From Thiohalomonas denitrificans (lineage in GTDB: Bacteria > Pseudomonadota > Gammaproteobacteria > Thiohalomonadales > Thiohalomonadaceae), in assembly GCA_020725115.1 (NCBI GenBank), contig DYFR01000021.1, positions 1 through 64,000 on the forward strand: a stretch of DNA of 64,000 bases, read 5' to 3'. The translations under genes and the position numbers were made by a program. Positions 16,062-23,490 of this stretch are shown here, piece after piece. The notes under the pieces were generated by a model. That model was not told the origin of the DNA. It did not search any database and saw only the letters and a program-made list of their open reading frames with translations. Each line of letters starts with the position of its first letter. Position 1 is the stretch's first letter.

Positions 16062-16171
16062 GTCCGCAAATGCACGCAAATAGACGCAAATATTCATGGC
16101 ATTACATGAGGGCGGGGCACTCGCCACGTGCCTTCGTCATTATTCGCGTCGATTGGCGTGCATTTGCGGAC
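16062..16171. repeat. GCAAATG-type inverted repeat
   Basis: A 31-base arm at 16062-16092 (core CGCAAATGCACGC) is repeated inverted at 16141-16171 with 28 of 31 positions identical. The 48-base centre is non-coding. It fills the spacer between the DUF1538 gene ending at 16179 and the P-II-like gene starting at 16023. The arms contain short direct repeats (ACGCAAAT). It could fold into a strong hairpin and may be a miniature mobile element or a transcript-processing signal. Confidence 0.9.
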
Positions 16172-16178
16172 ATGCCAA

Positions 16179-16964
16179 TCAGGATTGTTCATTGCGCTGC
16201 GCCCGCCGCGCGCGCCAGTGGCTGAGCTGGGCGTAGCCCATCACCATCATGATCGGGAACAGGCAGGCGAAGGCCACCAGGCCGAAGCCGTCCAGCAGCG
16301 GACTGCGCCCCGGAATGGTATTGGCCAGCCCCAGCCCCAGCGCCGTCACCAGCGGCACGGTGACGATGGAGGTGGTGACGCCGCCGGAATCGTAGGCCAC
16401 CGGGATGATGCTGCGCGGGGCAAACCAGGTCTGGAAGATGAGCAGCAGATAGGCCGGGATCATGAAATAGTGCAGCGGCGTGCCGGTAACCAGCTTGAGG
16501 GTACCGAGGATCAGGCCCACCGCCACGCCGAAGGCCACCACCAGGCGCAGACCCCACACGTTGATGGTGCCGCCGGACACGTCGCGCACCTTCATCGCCA
16601 CCGCGATCACCGCCGGCTCGGCGATGGAGCTGGCGAAGCCGATGGCGGCGGCGAATACGTACACCCACAGATAGTCATGCCAGCGCACCGTGTCGGGCAC
16701 GGCACCGTCACCGAACAGGAACGACGGCGCGGTGAGCTGATCGGCCATCATGGTGCCGAGGGGAAACAGCGCCATGTCCAGCCCCTCCAGAAACACCACC
16801 AGGCCCACCACCACATAGCCGAAGCCCGCGGCGGCCCGCTTCCAGTGCGGAAACGGCCGGCGGATGACGAACAGCTGGAACACCACCACCACGATCACGA
16901 TGGGCAGCACGTCCAGCGCCGTCACCAGCAGAGTACCGAGTCCCGTGTAGATGGTTTCAATCAT
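16179..16964 (-). CDS. DUF1538 family membrane protein (first copy)
   Basis: This 261-residue protein has at least six hydrophobic segments and matches the DUF1538 family, whose function is unknown. Family-type motifs include RRPFPHWKRAAAGFGYVVVG near residue 35, IAEPAVIAVA near 115, AYDSGGVTTS near 192 and [15 protein letters not shown] near 220. It is paralogous to the gene at 17110-17844, and the two probably make a two-subunit or heteromeric membrane complex. The conserved charged and small residues within membrane stretches suggest transport. Neighbours are a cation/proton antiporter upstream and P-II-like and CBS genes downstream. Confidence 0.88.
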   Translation of the reverse strand: MIETIYTGLGTLLVTALDVLPIVIVVVVFQLFVIRRPFPHWKRAAAGFGYVVVGLVVFLEGLDMALFPLGTMMADQLTAPSFLFGDGAVPDTVRWHDYLWVYVFAAAIGFASSIAEPAVIAVAMKVRDVSGGTINVWGLRLVVAFGVAVGLILGTLKLVTGTPLHYFMIPAYLLLIFQTWFAPRSIIPVAYDSGGVTTSIVTVPLVTALGLGLANTIPGRSPLLDGFGLVAFACLFPIMMVMGYAQLSHWRARRAQRNEQS

Positions 16965-16980
16965 TCTTCAAGCCCAGTTC

Positions 16981-17103
16981 TCACCGCCGAGACGCAGAGG
17001 ACGCCGAGAAAACCGCTGTATTTGCACAATGCACGGCGCCGCACGGGATCAGCAAAGATTGCGCGACACAAAACACTCTGCGAACTCTGCGCCTCGGCGG
17101 TGA
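16981..17103. repeat. CGCAGAG-type inverted repeat, non-coding copy
   Basis: Left arm 16981-17009 begins TCACCGCCGAGACGCAGAGG; right arm 17077-17103 is its complement over the first 19 bases with one mismatch. The centre is about 67 bases without a coding frame. It occupies the spacer between the two DUF1538 genes. The arms are nearly the same as those bracketing the GxxExxY gene at 40092-40549, so this may be a miniature derivative. Confidence 0.88.
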
Positions 17104-17109
17104 AATGAT

Positions 17110-17844
17110 TCATGACAGCATCCCATAGGCCATGACGAAGATCATCGGCATCACCGAGGCGAAGGCCACCAGGCCGAAGCCGTCCACCATGGGATTGCGC
17201 CCCTTGATCGACGAGGCCAGACCGACGCCCAGCGCCGCCACCAGCGGCACGGTGATCTCCGAGGTGGTCACGGCGCCGAAGTCATAGGCGATGGCCATGA
17301 TCTCGCGCGGCGCAAACGGCGTCAGCGCCACCATGAACAGATAGGCGATGCTGATGAGGATATGCATGGGCCAGCCCTTGATGATGCGGATCACGCCGAT
17401 GAGCAGGCCCACGCCCACCGCCAGGCCGACCACCACGCGCAGCTCCCAGGCGGCGGCGAAACGGGCGCTGTCGGTATCGGCCACCAGGCCTGCCCCGACC
17501 ATGGCCGTAGTCGCCTTGTTGGCCACGGCGATCAGCGCCGGCTCCGCCACCGTGGTGCCGAAACCGAGGGCAAAGGCGAAGACCAGCAGCCAGGCCACGC
17601 TGCCCTTGCGGGCAAAGGCGTAGGCCATGTTCTCGCCCACCGGAAACAGCCCCAGCTCCAGCCCGCGCACGAACAGCGCCAGCCCCGCCGCCACCAGCAG
17701 CGTGCCCAGTACCAGTTGCGTGAAATCGGGAAACGGCTGGCGCAGCACCAGCAACTGAAACACCGCAATCACACCAATGATCGGCAGCAGATCGCGCAGG
17801 CTCTGCAGGAACAGCTTGCCCAGCGCCAGTACAACCTCTTTCAA
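17110..17844 (-). CDS. DUF1538 family membrane protein (second copy)
   Basis: This protein of 244 residues with several membrane segments is a paralogue of the DUF1538 protein at 16179-16964. Shared motifs are [41 protein letters not shown] and [17 protein letters not shown]. No function is established for the family; the two genes together with P-II-like and CBS genes suggest a regulated transporter (inference). The start is uncertain: a TTG at 17844 follows AGAGGGGG closely and removes the overlap with the antiporter gene, while a GTG at 17895 would give 261 residues with an Arg-rich, unusual N-terminus. Confidence 0.85.
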   Translation of the reverse strand: MKEVVLALGKLFLQSLRDLLPIIGVIAVFQLLVLRQPFPDFTQLVLGTLLVAAGLALFVRGLELGLFPVGENMAYAFARKGSVAWLLVFAFALGFGTTVAEPALIAVANKATTAMVGAGLVADTDSARFAAAWELRVVVGLAVGVGLLIGVIRIIKGWPMHILISIAYLFMVALTPFAPREIMAIAYDFGAVTTSEITVPLVAALGVGLASSIKGRNPMVDGFGLVAFASVMPMIFVMAYGMLS

Positions 17845-17866
17845 CCTGCCCCCTCTGCGTCGTCGA

Positions 17867-19579
17867 TCATTCCGGCACCAGCTTGAGGCCGACACGCGTC
17901 ACTTCATGCCCCTGCATCTCGCGCACCACCAGTTCCATATTACCGAATCGTATGCGATCGCCCACCACATGGCGATTGCCGGCCCGTTGCGCGATGAACG
18001 CCGTCAGCGTGCGGTCAAGCTCCTCCGGCGGAAAGGTTATGCCGTAGACGGCGGCCAGTTCACCCAGCGTAGCACCGCCGTCGATAACGAATTCACCGAA
18101 GTAGCGCCGTTCCTCCCGCTCGCGCCGCGCCGCGCCCGGCGCGAACATCCGCTCCAGGCCGTCGAGGCGATGGCGCGCTGCGGCTATGTAGACATAGTCG
18201 CCCACGCGCAGTTCACCGTCGCTGCACAGCGCCCCCTGCCGGATCACCGCCGCCACCGAGGCCCCTTCCGGCAGAGTCAGCGCCGCCGCCGTCCGGCCGA
18301 CCGCAATGCTGTCCTCCTCCACCTGGAATGCCACCATCTCCAGCCCGGCCTGGCCCGGGATGTCCAGCTCCATGCGCTGAATGGCGCCGCGCTGCGACGG
18401 CAGTTGCAGGCGCAGCAGCCGCGCCAGCGGCGGGATGGTCCAGCCCTGCAACAGCAGGGAGATGAACACCACGGCAAAGGCGATGTGAAAGAAGGTGTCC
18501 GCCGCACCGATGCCGGCCAGCAGGGGAAACATGCTGAGCACGATGGGTACCGCGCCGCGCAGCCCCACCCAGGAAATGTACACCTGCTCGCGCCAGGGGA
18601 AGCGGAACGGCAGCAGGCACAGCATCACCGCCAGCGGTCGCGCCACCAGCATCAGCCCCAGGGCGATGAACAACGCCGGCCACAGATCCGGCAGCAGTGC
18701 GGTCGGCGTCACCAGCAGGCCGAGGACGAGAAACATGCCGATCTGCGCCAGCCAGGCCATGCCGTCGTGGAAGCGGCGGATGTTGTGTCCCGACTGCAAC
18801 GGCCGGTTGCCGAGCAGCAGACCGGCCAGGTACACGGCGAGAAAGCCGCTGCCGCCGACCACGGCGGTGAGACCGAAGATGCTCAGACTGCCGGCCAGTG
18901 CGGTCACCGGATACAGGCCGCTGCGCAGCGGCACGCGATTGATGATCAGTGCCAGCAGCCGGCCGCCGCCCAGACCGGCGACGGCGCCGATACCCATCTG
19001 CCAGATGAAGGTGACGATCACGTCCCACTGCAGCATGTCCTGCCCGCGCACCAGTGCCTCCACCAGCACGATGGTGAGAAACACCGCCATCGGGTCGTTG
19101 GTACCCGACTCGATCTCCAGCGTCGAGGCGACGCGCTCCTTCAGCTGCAAGCCCTTGGCGCGCAACAGGGCAAACACTGCCGCCGCATCGGTGGAGCCGA
19201 CGATGGAGCCGACCAGCAGCGCCTCCAGCCAACTCAGCTCCAGCACCAGGCGGGCGATGGCGGCGGTGAGCACCGCGGTGAGCAGCACGCCTACCGTGGC
19301 CAGCACCACCGCCGGGCGCAGTGCGACGCGGAAAGTCTTGATCTCGGTGTTGAGGCCGCCGTCGAACAGTATGACGGCCAGGGCCAGGTTGCCGACCAGA
19401 AAGGCCAGCTCGGCATCGTCGAAATGAATGCCGCCCAGGCCGTCCACGCCCAGCAGCATGCCCAGCACCAGGAACACCAGCAGCACGGGCATGCCGAGCC
19501 GGCCCGAGATGCTGGTGGTCAGCAGCGTGCCGAGCAGCACCACGCCGACGGTGGCGATGAGTTGGCTGGTATAGTCCAT
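17867..19579 (-). CDS. CPA1-type cation/proton antiporter with RCK_C domain (NhaP2/CvrA-like)
   Basis: This 570-residue protein has a 12-13 helix Na+/H+-exchanger domain (about 1-385; motifs [37 protein letters not shown] and the C-terminal helix motif VGLRGAVPI). A cytoplasmic TrkA-C/RCK_C domain (about 400-480) and a small C-terminal transporter-associated domain follow. The layout and length match E. coli CvrA (578 residues), a K+/H+ antiporter used at low osmolarity. Motifs ESGTNDP and DGGLN hold the ion-binding acidic residues. It is divergent from the Usp gene at 19654. The ion selectivity is inferred from the family. Confidence 0.92.
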   Translation of the reverse strand: MDYTSQLIATVGVVLLGTLLTTSISGRLGMPVLLVFLVLGMLLGVDGLGGIHFDDAELAFLVGNLALAVILFDGGLNTEIKTFRVALRPAVVLATVGVLLTAVLTAAIARLVLELSWLEALLVGSIVGSTDAAAVFALLRAKGLQLKERVASTLEIESGTNDPMAVFLTIVLVEALVRGQDMLQWDVIVTFIWQMGIGAVAGLGGGRLLALIINRVPLRSGLYPVTALAGSLSIFGLTAVVGGSGFLAVYLAGLLLGNRPLQSGHNIRRFHDGMAWLAQIGMFLVLGLLVTPTALLPDLWPALFIALGLMLVARPLAVMLCLLPFRFPWREQVYISWVGLRGAVPIVLSMFPLLAGIGAADTFFHIAFAVVFISLLLQGWTIPPLARLLRLQLPSQRGAIQRMELDIPGQAGLEMVAFQVEEDSIAVGRTAAALTLPEGASVAAVIRQGALCSDGELRVGDYVYIAAARHRLDGLERMFAPGAARREREERRYFGEFVIDGGATLGELAAVYGITFPPEELDRTLTAFIAQRAGNRHVVGDRIRFGNMELVVREMQGHEVTRVGLKLVPE

Positions 19580-19653
19580 GGGAAAACAGGCCTTGCAGGA
19601 GATGCCGGTAAGGTTACCATGGGCGTCAACAATCCACCCCCACGAGGCGCGCA

Positions 19654-20520
19654 ATGCCACTGACTGCGATCCTGACCGCCACGGACTTCTCCAGCGGCGG
19701 CGACCACGCCCTGCAACGGGCCTGTCATCTGGCCGCCGAACACGGCGCTGCCCTTACCGCACTGCACGTCGTCGCCACCACGGAAGACAGCGAGCAGGCC
19801 TGGCTGCCGCCGGAACTGGCCCTGCCGGAGGGCGACGTGGCCGAGTTGCAGGACCTGCTCAACGAGCGCATCAGCGCCCTCTGCCCCCACGCCCCGCCGC
19901 TGCATACCGCGGTGCGGCGGGGCCGCCCCTGCGAACTGATCACTGCCGCCGCCGAGAAGGTCGATCTGATCGTGGTGGGGGCGCACGGTGCCCACCGCTG
20001 GATGGACGGCCTCATCGGCAGTACGGCGGAGCGCGTGCTGCACCGTGCCCGGCAGCCGGTGCTGATGGTGCGCCGGCCGCCGCAGGATGCCTACCGCCGG
20101 GTGGTGATCGCCACTGATTTCTCCGCCTATTCGGCGCGCGCCCTGGCGGCGGCGGCACAACTGGCACCGCAGGCCGAGCTGCACCTGCTGCACGTGCACC
20201 ACGCCTGGTACACCTACCGCCTGCGCGCCAGCCCGGAGCACACTACCGTACCCGAGGGTGCGCTGCGCGCCCTGGAACAGGCGGCGCAGGCGCCCCTGCA
20301 AACCCTGCTGCAACGGGCCGGGGTAGACGCCGTGCGTGTACGCCTGCACCTGCGCTTCGGCCACCCTGCTGCCGAGATCAGCGCCTTCGCCGCCGCCCTG
20401 GATGCCGATCTGGTGGCCGGTGGCACTCACGGTTACTCCCATGCCGCCGGCATCCTGCTCGGCAGCACCAGCGCGGCCCTGCTGCGCGCGGCGGAATCGG
20501 ATATGCTGCTGTGCCCCTGA
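19654..20520 (+). CDS. Tandem universal stress protein
   Basis: This 288-residue protein has two Usp domains. The first contains VVGAHGAHRWMDGLIGSTAE, a nucleotide-binding type signature, and the second ends with GGTHGYSHAAGILLGSTSAA. It starts 75 bases from the divergent antiporter gene and 30 bases before the AGCS symporter gene, with which it is likely co-transcribed. It is the second tandem Usp protein in the window but not an obvious recent duplicate of the first. The role in stress is known only at family level. Confidence 0.9.
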   Translation: MPLTAILTATDFSSGGDHALQRACHLAAEHGAALTALHVVATTEDSEQAWLPPELALPEGDVAELQDLLNERISALCPHAPPLHTAVRRGRPCELITAAAEKVDLIVVGAHGAHRWMDGLIGSTAERVLHRARQPVLMVRRPPQDAYRRVVIATDFSAYSARALAAAAQLAPQAELHLLHVHHAWYTYRLRASPEHTTVPEGALRALEQAAQAPLQTLLQRAGVDAVRVRLHLRFGHPAAEISAFAAALDADLVAGGTHGYSHAAGILLGSTSAALLRAAESDMLLCP

Positions 20521-20550
20521 GTACCGCCACCACAATAAACAGAGAGCGTC

Positions 20551-21903
20551 ATGCAACCATCCATTGATTGGCTGACCGCCTTCACCGGCCAGATCGCCGG
20601 CCTGCTGTGGGGCAATCCCCTCACGCTATTGCTGCTGCTCGGCACCGGGCTGTATCTCACCCTGCGCCTCGGCCTGGTACAGCTGCGCGGCTTCCGCCAC
20701 GCCACCCACATCCTCGGCGGCCGTTACAGCGATCCGACCCACCAGGGCGAGGTGTCGCACTTCCAGGCCCTGGCCACCGCCCTCTCCGCCACCGTGGGCA
20801 CCGGCAACATCGCCGGCGTCGCCACCGCCATCACCCTGGGCGGCCCCGGCGCCCTGTTCTGGATGTGGATGACCGCCTTCTTCGGCATGGCCACCAAATT
20901 CACCGAATGCACCCTGGCGCTGAAATTCCGCGAGGTGGCACCCGACGGCACCGTCGCCGGCGGCCCCATGTACACCCTGCTGCACGGCCTGAAGATGAAA
21001 CGCATGGCAGTGCTGTTCGCCGTATTCGCCCTCATCGCATCCTTCGGCATCGGCAACATGGTGCAGGCCAATTCGGTGGTGGACGGCATCGCCTTCATCT
21101 GGCCCGAACTGCGCCAGGATGCCTGGCTGGTGGGCGTGGTGATGGCGATCCTGGTGGGCCTGGTGATCCTCGGCGGCGTCAAGCGCATCGCCCGCGTCGC
21201 CGGCACCCTGGTGCCCTTCATGGCCATCCTCTACATCGCCGCCGCGCTGATCGTGCTGTTCAACCACATCGAAGCCATCCCCGGCGCCTTCGTCACCATC
21301 TTCAACTACGCCCTCAACCCCTGGGCGGTGGGCGGCGCCGCGGTGGGCGAGGCGATCCGCTGGGGCGTGGCGCGCGGCCTGTTCTCCAACGAGGCCGGCC
21401 TCGGCTCCTCGCCCATGGCCCACGCCGCGGCCAAGACCAACGAGCCGGTGCGCGAGGGCCTGGTGGCGATGCTGGAGCCGTTCATCGACACCCTGGTGAT
21501 CTGCACCATGACCGGCCTGGTGATCGTGGTCAGCGGCGCCTGGGAGGTGCGGCCGGAGGAGATGAAGGGCGCCGCCTTCACCGCCTTCGCCTTCAGCGAA
21601 ACCCTCGGCGCTGCCGGCGCGGTGGTGGTGGGCGTGGGCCTCGCCCTGTTCGCCTTCTCCACCATCATCGCCTGGTCCTACTACGGCGACCGCTCCGCCT
21701 ATTTCCTGTTCGGCGAGAAGGCGGTGATGCCCTACCGCGTGGTGTTCACCCTGCTGGTGGTGGTGGGCGCCGCGGTGCCGCTGGAACTGGTGTGGAACAT
21801 CGCCGACATCACCAACCTGCTGATGGCCCTGCCCAACCTGCTGGCGCTGGTGCTGCTGGCCGGCCTGGCGAAGAAACTGAAGGACAACTATTTCAAATCG
21901 TAG
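20551..21903 (+). CDS. Sodium:alanine symporter family protein (AGCS)
   Basis: This 450-residue inner-membrane protein has about 11 hydrophobic segments. It matches the AGCS family throughout: GEVSHFQALATALSATVGTG and NIAGVATAI near residue 68-90, KFTECTLALKFRE near 112, and SNEAGLGSSPMAHAAAKT near 288. The family imports alanine or glycine with sodium; some members take glutamine. It follows a Usp gene by 30 bases. Its stop codon lies inside the GTAG head of a REP-like repeat starting at 21900. Confidence 0.94.
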   Translation: MQPSIDWLTAFTGQIAGLLWGNPLTLLLLLGTGLYLTLRLGLVQLRGFRHATHILGGRYSDPTHQGEVSHFQALATALSATVGTGNIAGVATAITLGGPGALFWMWMTAFFGMATKFTECTLALKFREVAPDGTVAGGPMYTLLHGLKMKRMAVLFAVFALIASFGIGNMVQANSVVDGIAFIWPELRQDAWLVGVVMAILVGLVILGGVKRIARVAGTLVPFMAILYIAAALIVLFNHIEAIPGAFVTIFNYALNPWAVGGAAVGEAIRWGVARGLFSNEAGLGSSPMAHAAAKTNEPVREGLVAMLEPFIDTLVICTMTGLVIVVSGAWEVRPEEMKGAAFTAFAFSETLGAAGAVVVGVGLALFAFSTIIAWSYYGDRSAYFLFGEKAVMPYRVVFTLLVVVGAAVPLELVWNIADITNLLMALPNLLALVLLAGLAKKLKDNYFKS

Positions 21904-22090
21904 GAGCCCACTCCGTGGGCGAAGCGGTGCCGATTCAGCTTTTGTAGGGTGGATAAGCGCAGCGCATCCACCAAGAGCGGAGAGACAAGATACAAGAGTA
22001 ACTACTCGCCCCCGTTGTTGGGAGCCCGGTTTACCGGGCGAAAGCGGCGCCGGAATGGCCGCCATCGCCCGATGAATCGGGCTCCCACAT
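21900..22090. repeat. REP/BIME-like repeat cluster between alsT-type gene and FKBP gene
   Basis: The cluster starts with a GTAG-headed imperfect palindrome at 21900-21923 (stem GCCCACTCCGTGGGC) that overlaps the TAG stop of the symporter gene; the same 24-base unit recurs inverted at 37201-37224 with one mismatch. At 21944-21972 lies another short palindromic repeat, shared with 11856-11877. At about 22020-22040 and 22072-22090 two further units (GGAGCCCGGTTTACCGGGC and GGGAGCCCGATTCATCGGGC, the latter inverted) face each other as in a BIME. No gene is seen in 21904-22137. Confidence 0.85.
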
Positions 22091-22137
22091 TCCATGTACA
22101 ATCGCACCACTCCAACATCAACCATGAGACCCATCCC

Positions 22138-22482
22138 ATGACTGCAAAGATCACCGATTCCGGACTGAAGTACGAAGACCTCGTCAGCGGCGAGGGTGAC
22201 GAGGCCAAGGCCGGACAGATGGTTACCGTGCACTACACCGGCTGGCTGGAGAACGGCCAGAAATTCGACTCCAGCAAGGACCGCAACGACCCGTTCCGCT
22301 TCAAGCTGGGCGCCGGCCAGGTGATCCGCGGCTGGGACGAGGGCGTGGCCGGCATGAAGATCGGCGGCACGCGCAAGCTCACCATCCCCGCCAACCTCGG
22401 CTACGGTTCGCGCGGCGCCGGCGGCGTGATCCCGCCCAATGCCACGCTGATCTTCGACGTGGAACTGCTGGCGGTTAACTGA
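22138..22482 (+). CDS. FKBP-type peptidyl-prolyl cis-trans isomerase
   Basis: This 114-residue single-domain FKBP catalyses proline isomerisation during protein folding. Motifs include VTVHYTGWLENGQKFDSS, FRFKLGAGQVIRGWDEGV and LTIPANLGYGSRGAGGVIPP, with the active-site aromatic and acidic residues present. There is no signal peptide, so it acts in the cytoplasm. The start at 22138 gives the normal family N-terminus (MTAKITDSGLKYED); the frame is open upstream but that part is REP-like repeat DNA. Confidence 0.95.
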   Translation: MTAKITDSGLKYEDLVSGEGDEAKAGQMVTVHYTGWLENGQKFDSSKDRNDPFRFKLGAGQVIRGWDEGVAGMKIGGTRKLTIPANLGYGSRGAGGVIPPNATLIFDVELLAVN

Positions 22483-22496
22483 GCCAGTCGCAACCA

Positions 22497-22545
22497 TAGG
22501 GCGCCCTGCGGGCGCCGGCTCACGGCGGGCACGGCCCGCCCTGTC
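22497..22545. repeat. GGGCGGGCCGTGCCCGCC-type palindromic repeat
   Basis: The spacer before nadC begins with ATAGGGCGCCCTGCGGGCGC (about 22498-22517) and continues with GGCGGGCACGGCCCGCCC (about 22527-22544). Both pieces have relatives in the repeat nest at 7519-7803: the first resembles the arm at 7519-7550, the second is the complement of the unit at about 7681 and 7780. It could form a hairpin between the FKBP and nadC genes. Confidence 0.75.
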
Positions 22546-22559
22546 CGGGCGAAGAGAAT

Positions 22560-23405
22560 ATGCCAAGCAACGACATCGCCATCCACGATGTGCGCGAGGA
22601 TGTGCGCCGCGCCCTGCAGGAAGACGTGGGCGGCGGCGACATCACCGCTGCGCTCATCGACACCGACCGCCAGGCCGAGGCCACGGTCATCAGCCGCGAG
22701 CACGCCGTGCTCTGCGGCCGCCCCTGGTTTGAACAGGCCTTTCTGCTGCTGGACCAATCGGTGCGCATCGCCTGGCGCGCCCAGGACGGCGACAGCGTGG
22801 AGCCGAATCAGATCCTGTGCGTGGTCTATGGCCCGGCCCGCGTGCTGCTCACCGGCGAACGCACCGCCCTCAACTTCCTGCAAACCCTGTCCGGCACCGC
22901 CACTGCGGCGCGGCGCTATGTGGAGGCCCTGGGCGACAGCGGAGTGGAACTGCTCGACACGCGCAAGACGATTCCCGGCCTGCGCCAGGCGCAGAAATAC
23001 GCCGTGCGTTGCGCCGGCGGCCGCAACCATCGCATGGGGCTGTATGACGGCGTGTTGATCAAGGAAAACCACATTGCCGCCGCCGGCTCCATCGGCCGCG
23101 CGGTGGATCAGGCACGTCATCACGCGCCGCGTGACATTCCGGTGGAGGTGGAGGTGGAGGATTTGCAGCAATTGCACGAGGCACTGGCCGCCGGTGCCGA
23201 CATCGTGTTGCTCGACAACATGGAGCCTGACCTGTTGCGCCAGGCGGTGGCCATTAACAATGGCCGGTCCAGACTGGAAGCATCGGGTGGAATCACCCTC
23301 GACAACATTCGTGCCGTCGCCGACACCGGCGTCGACTACATCTCCATCGGCGCCATCACCAAGCATGTGCGGGCGGTGGATCTGTCGATGCGGATCGTTA
23401 TCTAA
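22560..23405 (+). CDS. nadC: Nicotinate-nucleotide pyrophosphorylase (quinolinate phosphoribosyltransferase)
   Basis: NadC converts quinolinate and PRPP to nicotinate mononucleotide, the last step of de novo NAD synthesis before adenylylation. The 281-residue protein has the family motifs [37 protein letters not shown]-like block at 142-162 (here ending RCAGG), [16 protein letters not shown], and [12 protein letters not shown] near the C-terminus. Lys, Arg and Glu residues for PRPP and quinolinate binding are visible in these blocks. Its product is also a substrate of CobT encoded in this window. The stop codon abuts a heptamer array. Confidence 0.97.
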   Translation: MPSNDIAIHDVREDVRRALQEDVGGGDITAALIDTDRQAEATVISREHAVLCGRPWFEQAFLLLDQSVRIAWRAQDGDSVEPNQILCVVYGPARVLLTGERTALNFLQTLSGTATAARRYVEALGDSGVELLDTRKTIPGLRQAQKYAVRCAGGRNHRMGLYDGVLIKENHIAAAGSIGRAVDQARHHAPRDIPVEVEVEDLQQLHEALAAGADIVLLDNMEPDLLRQAVAINNGRSRLEASGGITLDNIRAVADTGVDYISIGAITKHVRAVDLSMRIVI

Positions 23406-23490
23406 TTCAAGATTCAAGATTCAAGATTCAAGATTCTTGCAAGAGGTTGAGTGCGCCTATTCGCGATTACAATTCTGAATCTTGAATTTT
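23405..23490. repeat. Heptamer tandem array with inverted partner (locus C)
   Basis: Four perfect copies of ATTCAAG (23405-23432) plus a degenerate fifth are followed at 23475-23490 by complementary sequence (CTGAATCTTGAATTTT). The element fills exactly the gap between the stop codons of two convergent genes, nadC and the CBS-GGDEF-EAL gene. The A/T-rich arms could act as a two-way terminator. Confidence 0.88.
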
